Source: Tuctoria greenei (Eukaryota > Streptophyta > Magnoliopsida > Poales > Poaceae). From it: a stretch of 64,000 nucleotides of DNA. Position numbers and translations under genes: made by a program. Below, in pieces: positions 55,401-64,000 of the stretch; within the stretch, counting starts at the first letter, position 1; each line of letters begins with the position of its first letter. The notes below the pieces were generated by a model. That model did not search any database, was not told the origin of the DNA, and was given only the letters and a program-made list of their open reading frames with translations. The stretch lies in assembly GCA_036927565.1 (NCBI GenBank), contig JAYESD010000001.1, positions 265,495,560 through 265,559,559 on the forward strand, given 5' to 3'.

Positions 55401-55740
55401 CGATCCGAAATGGGTAATACATTGCTATAGGTTATGTTGCTCATTTTCATTTTGAGGTCATTTAAGAGAGAGGAAAGAACTAGAGAAAGACTGAGAGGAA
55501 AGTTGGTCTTAGATGACAATTCCACGACGGCTTTAGGGTTAGCTGCTGTAAATAGATCAGAGATGAAACCACTTCGTCGGAGTACACCATCCACGCGCAG
55601 GTGCTTGCCGTTCTCACCGTCGTTGTTCGCCTTCGTGCCCGTCTACACGCATACTTTACCTTACCACTAAATGGGCCTTGTCGGGCCTTGTCAAGCCGGA
55701 CCGAAACCCATTTATGTATATATAGTACTTAAACACTCAA
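55401..55740. other. CACTA-2 leader upstream of the hairpins
   Basis: 55401-55500 is still clearly homologous to CACTA-1 8395-8504 (ATGAGCAACATAAC, CTCTC-rich word, TACCC.TTTC). No gene. The rest is unassigned leader or promoter. Confidence 0.5.
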
Positions 55741-55854
55741 GCAATCAAAATTAAAATTGTAACCATAATTCAGAAAACTAAGCAATTCAAATAAACCTAA
55801 ACATAACAATTATCCATTGTAATTCATTAATTTATCAACTCAATTCTAACATAA

Positions 55855-56080
55855 GCAATTCAATTCAAATGAGAGCAATTCAAATGAGAGCAATTCAATT
55901 CAAATGAGAGCAATTCAATCAACCTAAACATAACCATAATTCAAATGAGAGCAATTCAATAAACCTAAACATAACCATAATTCAAATGAGAGCAATTCAA
56001 TTCAAATGAGAGTAATTCAATAAACCTAAACATAACCATAATTCAAATGAGAGAAATTCAAACCTAAACATAAGCAATTC
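55855..56080. repeat. Tandem repeat of ATTCAAATGAGAGCAATTCA units
   Basis: Two short modules alternate: AATTCAAATGAGAGC and AATTCAATAAACCTAAACATAACCATA. About eight copies of the first and five of the second, in CACTA-2 leader DNA. Confidence 0.85.
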
Positions 56081-56139
56081 AAGTAAATGCATGTGCAATA
56101 ATTCAAAACAATGAGAGCAAGAGGAGAGGCGAGGAAATA

Positions 56140-56520
56140 CTTGCAATGAAGATCGGCGGCGGGGTCGGGGGGCGCAGGGGCGACGACGGCGGGCCGGCGG
56201 CGAGGCGGTCGGGGCGGCTCGGGGTCGGGGCGGCACCGTGGGGGCGGGGGCCGCGGGGTGGGAGCAGGGGCGGCGGCGGGGGTGGCGGGCCGGCGGCGGG
56301 GCGGCAACGGCGGGCAGGCGACGGGGCGGCTCGGGGTCGGGGCGGCTTGGGGTCGGGGCGGCTCCGCGGGGGCGGGGCCGCGGGCGGGAGCAGGGGCAGC
56401 GGGCCGGCGACGGCGGGCAGGCGGCGGGGCGTCGGTCGGCGGCGACGTTTGGGAAAGGAAGCGGCGCGGGGAAAATGAAACAGGCGCGCGTGCGCGCGCC
56501 GCTCGCGCGGTTAGGTTAAA
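56140..56520. other. Very GC-rich block of CACTA-2
   Basis: Dominated by GGCGGCGGGG and GGGGTCGGGGCGG words repeated in both phases. Gly/Arg or Pro/Ala frames on either strand are open because of composition. It may be a transcribed 5' leader or CpG-rich promoter on the minus strand. Confidence 0.5.
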
Positions 56521-56785
56521 TCCATAACTTACGTCGGCCGTAGGTACTTACGTCGACCGACGTCAAGACTGACGTAAGTAAATGTTAACTTACGTCGATT
56601 GTTGAACTTACGTCGGCTATGGGCCGAGGCCGACGTCAGTACCGGTAATTAATGTCGGTTCTTTTACTTACGTCGGCCAGCCGACATAATTTATTTAACT
56701 TACGTTGGCTACCATGCACCGACGTAAGTTACTTAATTACGTCGGCTGGCACACGTAAGTTGCGGTGGCCGACGTAATTGTTTGC
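56521..56785. repeat. CACTA-2 subterminal repeats (right)
   Basis: ACTTACGTCGGC and GCCGACGTAAGT motifs in both orientations, about ten, matching the left end. Confidence 0.85.
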
Positions 56786-56786
56786 C

Positions 56787-56798
56787 TTTCTTGTAGTG
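56787..56798 (-). repeat. CACTA-2 terminal inverted repeat (right)
   Basis: TTTCTTGTAGTG, i.e. CACTACAAGAAA on the minus strand; sets the right end. Confidence 0.85.
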
Positions 56799-57228
56799 CC
56801 GTTGCGCTATTAGCAGCTTTGGCCTGCTCGTAGATGGCCCGAGACTGGTTGTTGAGGGATCGCATCATGCTTTCCCTCTCATCCAGCAGCTTACCCCAGT
56901 ATTGCAGGCGGACCTTCTCCCTCTGCACCCACTCCTTATCGTCAGCCAGCCTCGACTGCGCCAACTTGGTCTCGAAATGGAGTCTGTTGCGCCACCTCCT
57001 AAGGGTTTGGCGCTCCTCCTCGAGGGCCTTGCTGTCGTGGTAGAAAGCCAGCTGGACCTGGCGAAGACTGGAGCAGCCGTTGTCAATAGACAACGATAGG
57101 GGGATCAGGTCCGGACATGCCGGGGTCCTCTCCGCTGGCTCCAGCGGGTCTTCAGTGACAAAAATTTGGTACCACTGTACAAGAGTGGTCCCCTGAGCTT
57201 CCACAGCACTAGGGCCGTCCTCCAGGAT
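56799..57228 (-). pseudogene. Tat antisense ORF, upstream part
   Basis: Minus-strand frame open from the Tekay-B junction (57228) to the CACTA-2 junction. It reads LVQWYQIFVTEDPLEP, RQVQLAFYHDSKALEEERQT, RLADDKEWVQREKVRLQYW and LNNQSRAIYEQAKAANSAT, largely alpha-helical and rich in Glu/Arg/Gln. The codon phase continues exactly into 50182 downward if CACTA-2 is removed together with one copy of the 3-bp duplication. The N-terminus is beyond the Tekay-B insertion, outside the window. Confidence 0.7.
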
Positions 57229-57399
57229 TGTAACACCCTAAATTTTCGCATCACGCATTGCATACATGGTCATGCATTAAACACTAGTAGAATAAAAGAA
57301 AAATAATAAAACATATACATATACAAATATGTGTAGCAAAAGAAGAAAAAGAAAACAATAATTATAGCCTAAAACTTGTAATAGGGAATAAGTATAAAA

Positions 57400-57565
57400 A
57401 TAATAATAAAAATATATATATAAATAATATATAACAATATATAAAAATAAAAAATATATATATATTAATAATATGTGTTATAAAAATAATAAATAATAAA
57501 TAATAAATATATAATATTAATAATATATATAATATATATATATATATATAATAAATTATATAATA
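57400..57565. repeat. AT-rich microsatellite
   Basis: Runs of ATATAT and AATAATAA in the Tekay-B U3. Confidence 0.85.
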
Positions 57566-57744
57566 AAGGAAAAGTAAAAAAAAAAGGAAAAGAAAAAAAT
57601 GGGCAACCCGCCGGCCAGGCCAAACGGCCCAGCCGGCCACGCACCCCGCCCCGGCCGTCCGCGCGCCAGCGCGCGAGCCACGCGCACGGCCCCAGGTGCT
57701 GCGCCAGCTCCGCTCCGCGGCCTCCCGCCCGCCCCCCGACAGAA

Positions 57745-57745
<1 letters not shown>

Positions 57746-57793
<48 letters not shown>
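57746..57793 (+). repeat. Poly-C run of 48
   Basis: Uninterrupted homopolymer within a GC-rich U3, about 130 bp upstream of the TATA box. Exact length should be treated as uncertain. Confidence 0.9.
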
Positions 57794-57794
<1 letters not shown>

Positions 57795-57924
57795 CGATTT
57801 TCCCGCCAGCGCCGATTCTCCCGAGCGCCCGGTCTCCCGGCCCGACGCTCCTGTCCCGGATACGACTCCCTCCCGCGCCGTAACCGCCTCCGATTCTACC
57901 GATGCCGTACCCTAGCCACGCCCC

Positions 57925-57931
57925 TATAAAA
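57925..57931 (+). promoter_or_regulatory. Tekay-B LTR TATA box
   Basis: TATAAAA in CGCCCCTATAAAAGTAAC; downstream DNA is GC-rich leader-like. Confidence 0.65.
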
Positions 57932-59937
57932 GTAACCGAAGCCACGATGCTGCCGCTGCCAGAAGCAGCCGCCGAACAGAGGGAAAAAGGGGAGTCCAGA
58001 GAGCTGCGCCCAGGGAAGAAAAAAAGAGAAAAAGAAGGGGAAGAAGAGGGAGAAAAAGAGGAGGGCACCACCGTTCGCCGGAGATCGTCGCCGACATCGC
58101 GCCGCCGTCATCATGCCGCCGAAGGACTGCTGCACCATCTATTTCGTCTACGCGTCGCATTTGTTCCGCGACCGTCAAGCCGTCAGATCTACGGTAGGAC
58201 ATGTTCCCGATGCGAATTTTAGCGATCATATTGAATCTAATAGGCGTGAATTGATTTTAGTTGCACCATAATTTTATTTTCAGCAGCATTAATCCACCCT
58301 AAAACCCCCGTAAACTCATATGAACACGTATGAACTAGTCGCATCTAATTAAATAACGACCGTAGTAAATTAATTATTAAATTATGCATGCATGCATGTC
58401 ATTGCATGTTGATTATTATGTGTGCATCGTATTGAATTGTATGTGTTTTCTTGTATGTATGATCACACGTAGAGGAACGTGCTCAAGAGGCTGCATACGA
58501 GGATTTCCAAAACCAAGACTTCGAAGCGCTTGAACAACCCCATCCGCCGGAGCAAGGCAAGTGTCCTTGAAACATATTGATCCTATTTTAAATTAAATGT
58601 TTTGTTTGCGAACTTGCATGCTTGTGTCAAATTGATGGGAATCCTATGGTAGGAAGTTTACTAGTTTTATTTGACCACCCTTGTCACCTGGAATTTATGG
58701 TAGAGAGTCGGGAAGGGTTTTTACCTTTTTGCTTCGCTTAATTAATTGGGATGGCAAACGACACTACACATTTAATTATACATTAATGATGTTCTGGTTA
58801 ATGTGAACTGGTCAATCCGATGGGTGATCTAAGCAAGCATGGTTTTGTGAATGGGTTGGACGTTATGGTGGTTGCTTGCCTTAGATCTAAGGACCGGTTC
58901 ATGCGAGAATATGCCAGGTCAACAGTGCCACCACAAGGCCATGTATGGGTGCGGCGTAGCTGAATAATTAGGAGCGCTGCTAGTATTGTATGGACCATTG
59001 GATAGCGCGGGGAATGGGAGTCGAGGAGGACTGCCCTGGGATCCGCATGGCACACGAGGGGGCCTGTGGGTGGGAGAATAGAGATTCAAGTCTGCCGGTG
59101 AAACCTTAGTGGGCCCATACATACTAGTAGTCCCTTTTGAAAGGCTATTTTGTGATCTCTTGGCCACACACCTACAGAAGTGTGGGATGGCACAATGGAG
59201 GTTCCTTAGTCATCAAAGGGTGACGAAATCACAAACATGTGGGTAAAGTGGTACAACCTCTGCAAAGTGTTAAAAACTATCATGATAGCCGTGCTCCCGG
59301 TTATGAGCGCCTGGATGACCTACATGATTAGAGTTGGAATTGGGATTTGGGATGGTTATGGTCTGGTAATGGTTATGGTTTATGGATTATGGTCATGGAT
59401 ATGAATTTGAGTTATGGTAATCGGACATGGATAATGGTGATGTTGATATGGTTTATATTTTGTTAATATGATGGTTATGATGGGATTTGTTTCACATAGA
59501 CATAGTATAATGCTTTTCAAATGTTTTACTGTACTTTTCAGCACTTAGCCATTATTACATTCGTCGTTTGAATAAGCCACATGTCATACTTTCCACACTT
59601 GCTGAGTACGACATGTACTCACCCTTGCAATCCCCCCCCCCAACAGCTACTGGAGACAATTGGGAGTACCCTGAGGATCACGTGGAGTACTAGGTTGCGT
59701 ACCGCCGTCAATTGCCTGTGGATTGGAGTCGTGCTGTTTAGTTTATTTTCCGCTGCAATTATTTGGAGTTTTATCATTCGTGAACTATTGGATTATTGTA
59801 ATAAAGTACTTATTTATTAGTTAAGACGTGGTTAAATTCTGTTTATCATTTGTGAATCACTCGTGTATGTGTGTTGAACATCCTGGGCACACATATGCGT
59901 TACGCTTGGTTCATATTCGGAACCGGGTGTCACAAAT

Positions 59938-59950
59938 TGGTATCAGAGCC
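59938..59950 (+). other. Tekay-B primer-binding site
   Basis: TGGTATCAGAGCC, three bases after the LTR; exact initiator tRNA-Met type. Confidence 0.9.
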
Positions 59951-60202
59951 GCGTTGACCGTAGGACGCAGCCTAGATAGAATGGACACTTTAGAGCACAT
60001 AGGAGCACTCAGGAATCGATGTATTTTGCTTGGGGTGCTGTTTGCTATATATATTGTTTGCTTGTGTGCTTAATAGAGGATTTTGGGATGCTTTAGCATT
60101 ACCATGTCCATCTAGGCTAGTATAGCTAGTTGGTTAGCTTCATATCCCTTGATGCATATAGTTGGGGACGTTTCTAAATTCTTACCTATTGCTCTTCTTC
60201 AG

Positions 60203-61885
60203 ATGGTGAGGACTCGCAACCAGAGGGATGCCAATGATGAGGAGGAGAACAATGGAGTACCTCAGAACAACATCGGACAAGGACCGGCTCATGGAGCCAT
60301 CAATATTGAACAACTGTTAGCTATGCAGAACCAGCTCATGCAGACCATGATACAGACCATGGGACAGCTGCAAGCTGGCAACAACAATCAGCCCCACCTG
60401 CCTCCACCGCCACCCCCGCCACATCACAACCGTTTGGGAGAGTTCATGAGGACCAGACCGCCTACCTTTGCACAAGCCACAGACCCAATGGAAGCTGATG
60501 ATTGGCTGAAGTCCGTTGAGAAGAAACTTGCTATTGTCCAGTGCACTGATAGGGAGAAGGTTCTCTTTGCATCACATCAACTAGTTGGAGCAGCCGCTGA
60601 CTGGTGGGAAGCTCTTTGCAACGCTCATGATAATCAGGAGACAATCACTTGGGCTGAGTTTAAACAGAGTTTCCGTTCCCACTATGTACCTGAAGGAGTT
60701 ATGATACTGAGAAGACAAGATTTTGAAAACCTCAGGCAAGGAAGGATGAGTGTGAGTGAGTATCTCAACAAATTCACTCAGTTATCAAGATATGCCCCAG
60801 AAGACATCAAAACTGATAGTAGGAAGAAATATCTGTTTATGAGGGGTCTCAACAATGAAATTCAAGTCCAGTTGCTCAATACTGATTATCCAAACTTCCA
60901 AAATCTGGTCGACAAGGCTATTGTGGTTGAGAACAAGATCCGTGAGATGGAGCAGGACAACAAGAGGAAGATGTCACATCACGGACCGCAACAAGGAAGC
61001 AATGTTCGCCCCCGCTATGCACCACCTACTGGACCACACTACAACCCATCTGCTCCTGCATACCGTACTGCTTATCCGCCCCGCCCAAATCAGCCACCGC
61101 AGCAACGCCCCGCCATGCAAGTGCCTCGCAATCCTGTGCCACCTGCGCCGCGTCCTAACATGGCGGCAAATGCTCAAAACCAGTTGCGCCCAAACTTCCC
61201 TAATGCTACGGGTGGTAAGACATGCTATGCGTGTGGAGAACCCGGACACTTTGCAAGTCAATGCCCCAAGAGAAACAATGGTCCTATGAACAATGCACCA
61301 AGGCCAAATCACCCGCGACCAAATGGAGGAGCACCACAAGGCAACCGTGGACAGCAGAATTTTGCTCGTGGCAATGTCAATCATGTCTCTACTGAGGAAG
61401 TCCAGCAAGCTGATGACGTCGTAATTGGTATGTTTCTCGCCAACTCCAACCCCGCGACTGTTTTATTTGATTCAGGAGCATCTCATTCATTCATCTCGTC
61501 AAAGTATGTTGCCAAGTACAATTTTCCTATATCTCATATGAAGCAAACTATGCTAGTAAGTTCTCCTGGCGGAGAGATGAGGACAAATATAGTATGTCCG
61601 AAAGTAAGCATTAAAATAAGGGGGGTAGACTTTCTCGCGAACCTCATAGTCTTGGACTTCCAAGGAATAGACATAATACTTGGAATGGACTGGCTGAGCA
61701 AGTATAATGGAGTCATTCAATGTGCCGAGAGGATTGTGCAGTTGACAAGTGAACATGGTACGCGCATCGAAGTTGAAGCAGCCCAACCTGCAAGAAAGAA
61801 AGCGATGCTGAATCACGTGGAAGAAGTGACATTGGAAAGCATTCTGATCGTTCGCGAGTACCCGGATGTGTTTCCAGATGAGTTG
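60203..61885 (+). CDS. Tekay-B gag-protease (5' part of polyprotein), truncated
   Basis: ATG at 60203 (MVRTRNQRDAND), about 270 bp after the PBS. The open frame of about 560 codons shows no lesion up to the junction. Gag core at about residues 90-235 (PPTFAQATDPMEADDWLKSV, AADWWEALCNAHD, FRSHYVPEGV, LRQGRMSVSEYLNKFTQLS). A Pro/Asn/Arg-rich linker is followed by the zinc knuckle CYACGEPGHFASQC and a retropepsin of the RVP_2 type with DSGASHSFIS and ILGMDWLSKYNGVI. It ends in VREYPDVFPDEL, the usual lead-in to gypsy RT, where Tekay-C is inserted; the last frame codons after 61885 are LTR sequence. Confidence 0.9.
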
Positions 61886-63097
61886 TGTGACACCCGGTTC
61901 CGAATATGAACCAAGCGTAACGCATATGTGTGCCCAGGATGTTCAACACACATACACGAATGATTCACAAATGATAAACAGAATTTAACCACGTCTTAAC
62001 TAATAAATAAGTACTTTATTACAATAATCCAATAGTTCACAAATAATAAAACTCTAAATAATTGCAGCGGAAAATAAACTAAACAATGCGACTCCAATCC
62101 ACAGGCAATTGACGGCGGTACGCAACCTAGTACTCCTCGTGATCCTCAGGGTACTCCCAATTATCTCCAGTAGCTGTTGGAGGGGGATTGCAAGGGTGAG
62201 TACATGTCGTACTCAGCAAGTGTGGAAAGTATGACATGTGGCTAATTCAAATGACGACAATAATAATGGCTAAGTGCTGAAAAGTACAGTAAAACATTTG
62301 AAAAGCATTATACTATGTCTATGTGAAATAAATCCCATCATATTAACAAAGTGTAAACAATATCCAATTATTACCAACATTACCATTATCCATGTCCAAT
62401 TACCATAACTCAATTCCATAACCATGACCACAACCATCATCAAACCATAACCATCCCAAATCCCAATTCTAATTCTAATCATGTAGGTCATCCAGGCGCT
62501 CATAACCGGGAGCACGGCTATCATGATAGTTTTTAACACTCTGCAGAGGTTGTACCACTTTACCCACATGTTTGTGATTTTATCACCTTTCGATGACTAA
62601 GAAACCTCCATTGTGCCATCTCACACTTCCGTAGGTGTGTGGCCAAGAGATCACAAAATAGCCTTTCAAAAGGGACTACTAGTATGTACGGCCCCACTAA
62701 GGTTTCACCGGCAGGCTTGAACCTCTATTCTCCCACCCACGGGTCCCCTCGTGTGCCATGCGGATCCCAGGGCAGTCCTCCTCGACTCTCATTCCCCGCG
62801 CCATCCAATGGTCCATACAATACTAGCAGCGCTCCTAATTATTCAGCTACGCCGCACCCATACTTGGCCTTGTGGTGGCACTGTTGACCTGGCATATTCT
62901 CGCATGAACCGGTCCTTAGATCTAAAGCAAGCAAACCACCATAACGACCAACTCATCCACATAACCATGCTTGCTTAGATCACCCATCGTATTGACCAAT
63001 TCACATTAATCAGAATATCATTGATGCATAATTAAATGTGTAGTGTCGTTTACCATCCCAATTAATTAAGCGAAGCGAAAAGGTAAAAACCCTTCCC
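61886..63097 (-). repeat. Tekay-C LTR, 3' portion, inverted
   Basis: Begins on the plus strand TGTGACACCCGGTTCCG, the exact inverse of the Tekay-B LTR end, and follows it inverted to the scaffold gap. AGTTG (61881-61885) would be the TSD. On the minus strand no PBS follows the end, so this is the 3' LTR of a minus-strand element lying to the right. Confidence 0.85.
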
Positions 63098-63197
63098 NNN
63101 NNNNNNNNNNNNNNNNNNNNNNNNNNNNNNNNNNNNNNNNNNNNNNNNNNNNNNNNNNNNNNNNNNNNNNNNNNNNNNNNNNNNNNNNNNNNNNNNN
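63098..63197. other. Assembly gap, 100 N
   Basis: Exactly 100 Ns, a conventional gap of unknown size. Left of it is LTR, right of it is gag-protease sequence, so most of pol and the LTR start of Tekay-C are missing here. Confidence 0.98.
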
Positions 63198-64000
63198 GGT
63201 ACTCGCGAACGATCGGAATGCTTTCCAATGTCACTTCTTCCACGTGATTCAGCATCGCTTTTCCTCTTGCAGGTTGGGCTGCTTCAACTTCAATGCGTGT
63301 ACCATGTTCACTTGTCAACTGCACAATCCTCTCGGCGCATTGAATGACTCCATTATACTTGCTCAACCAGTCCATTCCAAGTATTATGTCTATTCCTTGG
63401 GAGTCCAATACTATGAGGTTTGCGAGAAAGTCTACCCCCCTTATTTTAATGCTTACTTTCGGACATACTATATTTGTCCTCATCTCTCCGCCAGGAGAAC
63501 TTACTAGCATAGTTTGCTTCATATGAGATATAGGCAAATTGTACTTGGCAACATACTTTGACGAGATGAATGAATGAGATGCTCCTGAATCAAATAAAAC
63601 AGTCGCGGGGTTGGAGTTGGCGAGAAACATACCAATCACGACGTCATCAGCTTGCTGAGCTTCCTCAGTAGAGATATGATTGACATTGCCACGAGCAAAA
63701 TTCTGCTGTCCACGGTTGCCTTGTGGTGCTCCTCCATTTGGTCGCGAGTGATTTGGCCTTGGTGCATTGTTCATAGGTCCATTGTTTCTCCTTGGGCATT
63801 GACTTGCAAAATGTCCGGGTTCTCCACACGCATAGCATGTCTTACCACCCATAGCATTGGGGAAGTTTGGGCGCATCTGGTTTTGAGCATTTGCCGCCAT
63901 GTTAGGACGCGGCGCAGGTGGAACAGGATTGCGAGGCGCTTGCATGGCAGGGCGTTGCTGCGGTGGCTGATTTGGGCGGGGCGGATAGGCAGTGCGGTAT
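63198..64000 (-). CDS. Tekay-C gag-protease, partial
   Basis: Minus-strand copy of the Tekay-B gag-protease, open from the window edge to the gap. It includes the zinc knuckle CYACGEPGHFASQC, DSGASHSFIS and ILGMDWLSKYNGVI, ending at PIVREY next to the gap. It differs from Tekay-B by few residues (e.g. YNLPISH for YNFPISH, DSQGIDI for DFQGIDI), so the two insertions are closely related. Any apparent reading through the gap is artificial. Confidence 0.88.

Larger units (their letters stand above)
50185..56798 (-). mobile_element. CACTA (En/Spm) transposon CACTA-2, complete ends, minus orientation
   Basis: Left terminus CACTATAGGAA (50185) and right terminus TTTCTTGTAGTG (ending 56798). Flanking triplets CCA (50182-50184) and CCG (56799-56801) are the 3-bp target duplication with one change. 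It carries subterminal ACGTCGG repeats at both ends, a TnpD-type gene (55038 to about 51860) and only the 3' exons of the second gene. It is inserted in the coding frame of the Tat antisense ORF. About 6.6 kb. Confidence 0.93.
41156..57228 (+). mobile_element. Tat-like Ty3/gypsy retrotransposon (RIRE2-like), 5' part; interrupted by CACTA-2 and Tekay-B
   Basis: 5' LTR 41156-42034, PBS-like GTTGGCGCGCCAGG, gag-pol on the plus strand to 48016, then an antisense extra ORF (49317-57228). It inserted into the RNase H region of Tekay-A; CATGT at 41151-41155 is the expected left TSD. The 3' LTR is not in the window because Tekay-B interrupts at 57229. Extra ORFs on the antisense strand downstream of pol are known for several Tat-lineage elements of grasses. 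Confidence 0.8.
57229..59934 (+). repeat. Tekay-B 5' LTR (about 2.7 kb)
   Basis: Starts TGTAACACCCTAAATTTT and ends CCGGGTGTCACA, so TGT(A)ACACCC/GGGTGTCACA form an inverted end. Contains an AT microsatellite (57410-57560), a C48 run, a TATA box at 57925-57931, and a 3' half homologous to 61886-63097 read inverted. No CGGACTAGTCCG palindromes, unlike Tekay-A. Confidence 0.85.
57229..61885 (+). mobile_element. Tekay-B: Tekay/Del-like gypsy retrotransposon, 5' part
   Basis: 5' LTR 57229-59934, PBS 59938-59950, gag-protease 60203-61885, then cut by Tekay-C at 61886 just as RT begins (YPDVFPDEL). AGGAT (57224-57228) is the expected left TSD. It is inserted in the Tat antisense ORF. Confidence 0.85.

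Noticed and set aside
56146..56527. Overlapping Gly/Arg-rich and Pro/Ala-rich frames
   Set aside because: All frames on both strands are open because the DNA is almost pure GC repeats; no start context or domain.
57599..58071. Pro-rich (plus) and Gly-rich (minus) frames around the C48 run
   Set aside because: Homopolymer translation inside the Tekay-B LTR.
63010..63945. 311-residue minus-strand frame running through the N gap
   Set aside because: The part left of the gap is LTR; the joined frame is an artefact of the 100 Ns. Only 63198-64000 is kept as coding.

Overview
This window is repeat DNA from a flowering-plant nuclear genome, most likely a grass. Essentially every readable protein belongs to a transposon: CACTA (En/Spm) DNA transposons, Sirevirus-type Ty1/copia elements, and Tat-like and Tekay/Del-like Ty3/gypsy elements. 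I found no convincing host gene, tRNA, rRNA or CRISPR. The elements are nested, and several joins can be proven from terminal motifs and target-site duplications (TSDs).

Layout. (1) 1-7396: remains of a CACTA-type element: a decayed Transposase_24 gene on the minus strand, a GC-rich leader, and a five-copy tandem array of about 770 bp carrying subterminal-like GCGGTT/AACCGC motifs. (2) 7397-13866: left part of CACTA-1 (terminus CACTACAGGAAA), with a decayed TnpD-type transposase and a second gene on the plus strand. (3) 13867-35607: Copia-1 (plus strand, TSD AAGTG) sits inside that second gene region. Copia-1 is itself split by Copia-2 (21621-33694, minus strand, TSD GTAAG), which has a nearly intact gag-pol and a downstream env-like reading frame. 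(4) 35613-36412: an unresolved remnant. (5) 36413-41155: long LTR plus chromodomain pol of a minus-strand Tekay-like gypsy (Tekay-A). (6) 41156 onward: a Tat-like gypsy with a sense gag-pol and an antisense extra ORF. That ORF is cut by CACTA-2 (50185-56798, minus strand) and then by Tekay-B (57229). (7) Tekay-B (plus) is interrupted at 61886 by Tekay-C, the same family in inverted orientation, which contains a 100-N scaffold gap and runs off the window.

Most interesting. A 12-bp palindrome, CGGACTAGTCCG (or with AAG/TTG in the centre), forms dense arrays at three places that look like promoters: the Copia-2 LTRs, the region just upstream of Copia-2's env-like ORF, and the LTR of the unrelated gypsy Tekay-A. 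All three share one layout: palindrome array, TATA-like box, then a separated pair of palindromes. The last two pairs also share flanking sequence. This looks like a regulatory module shared across retrotransposon superfamilies and used as an internal promoter. Second, two diverged CACTA elements conserve, just upstream of their transposase start codons, a leader made of two consecutive hairpins (about 35 and about 190-205 nt).

Limits: all family assignments are from reading motifs; no database search was run. Most coding regions are pseudogenes, and many nonsense codons are TAG of a kind expected from C-to-T change at methylated CAG/CTG sites.
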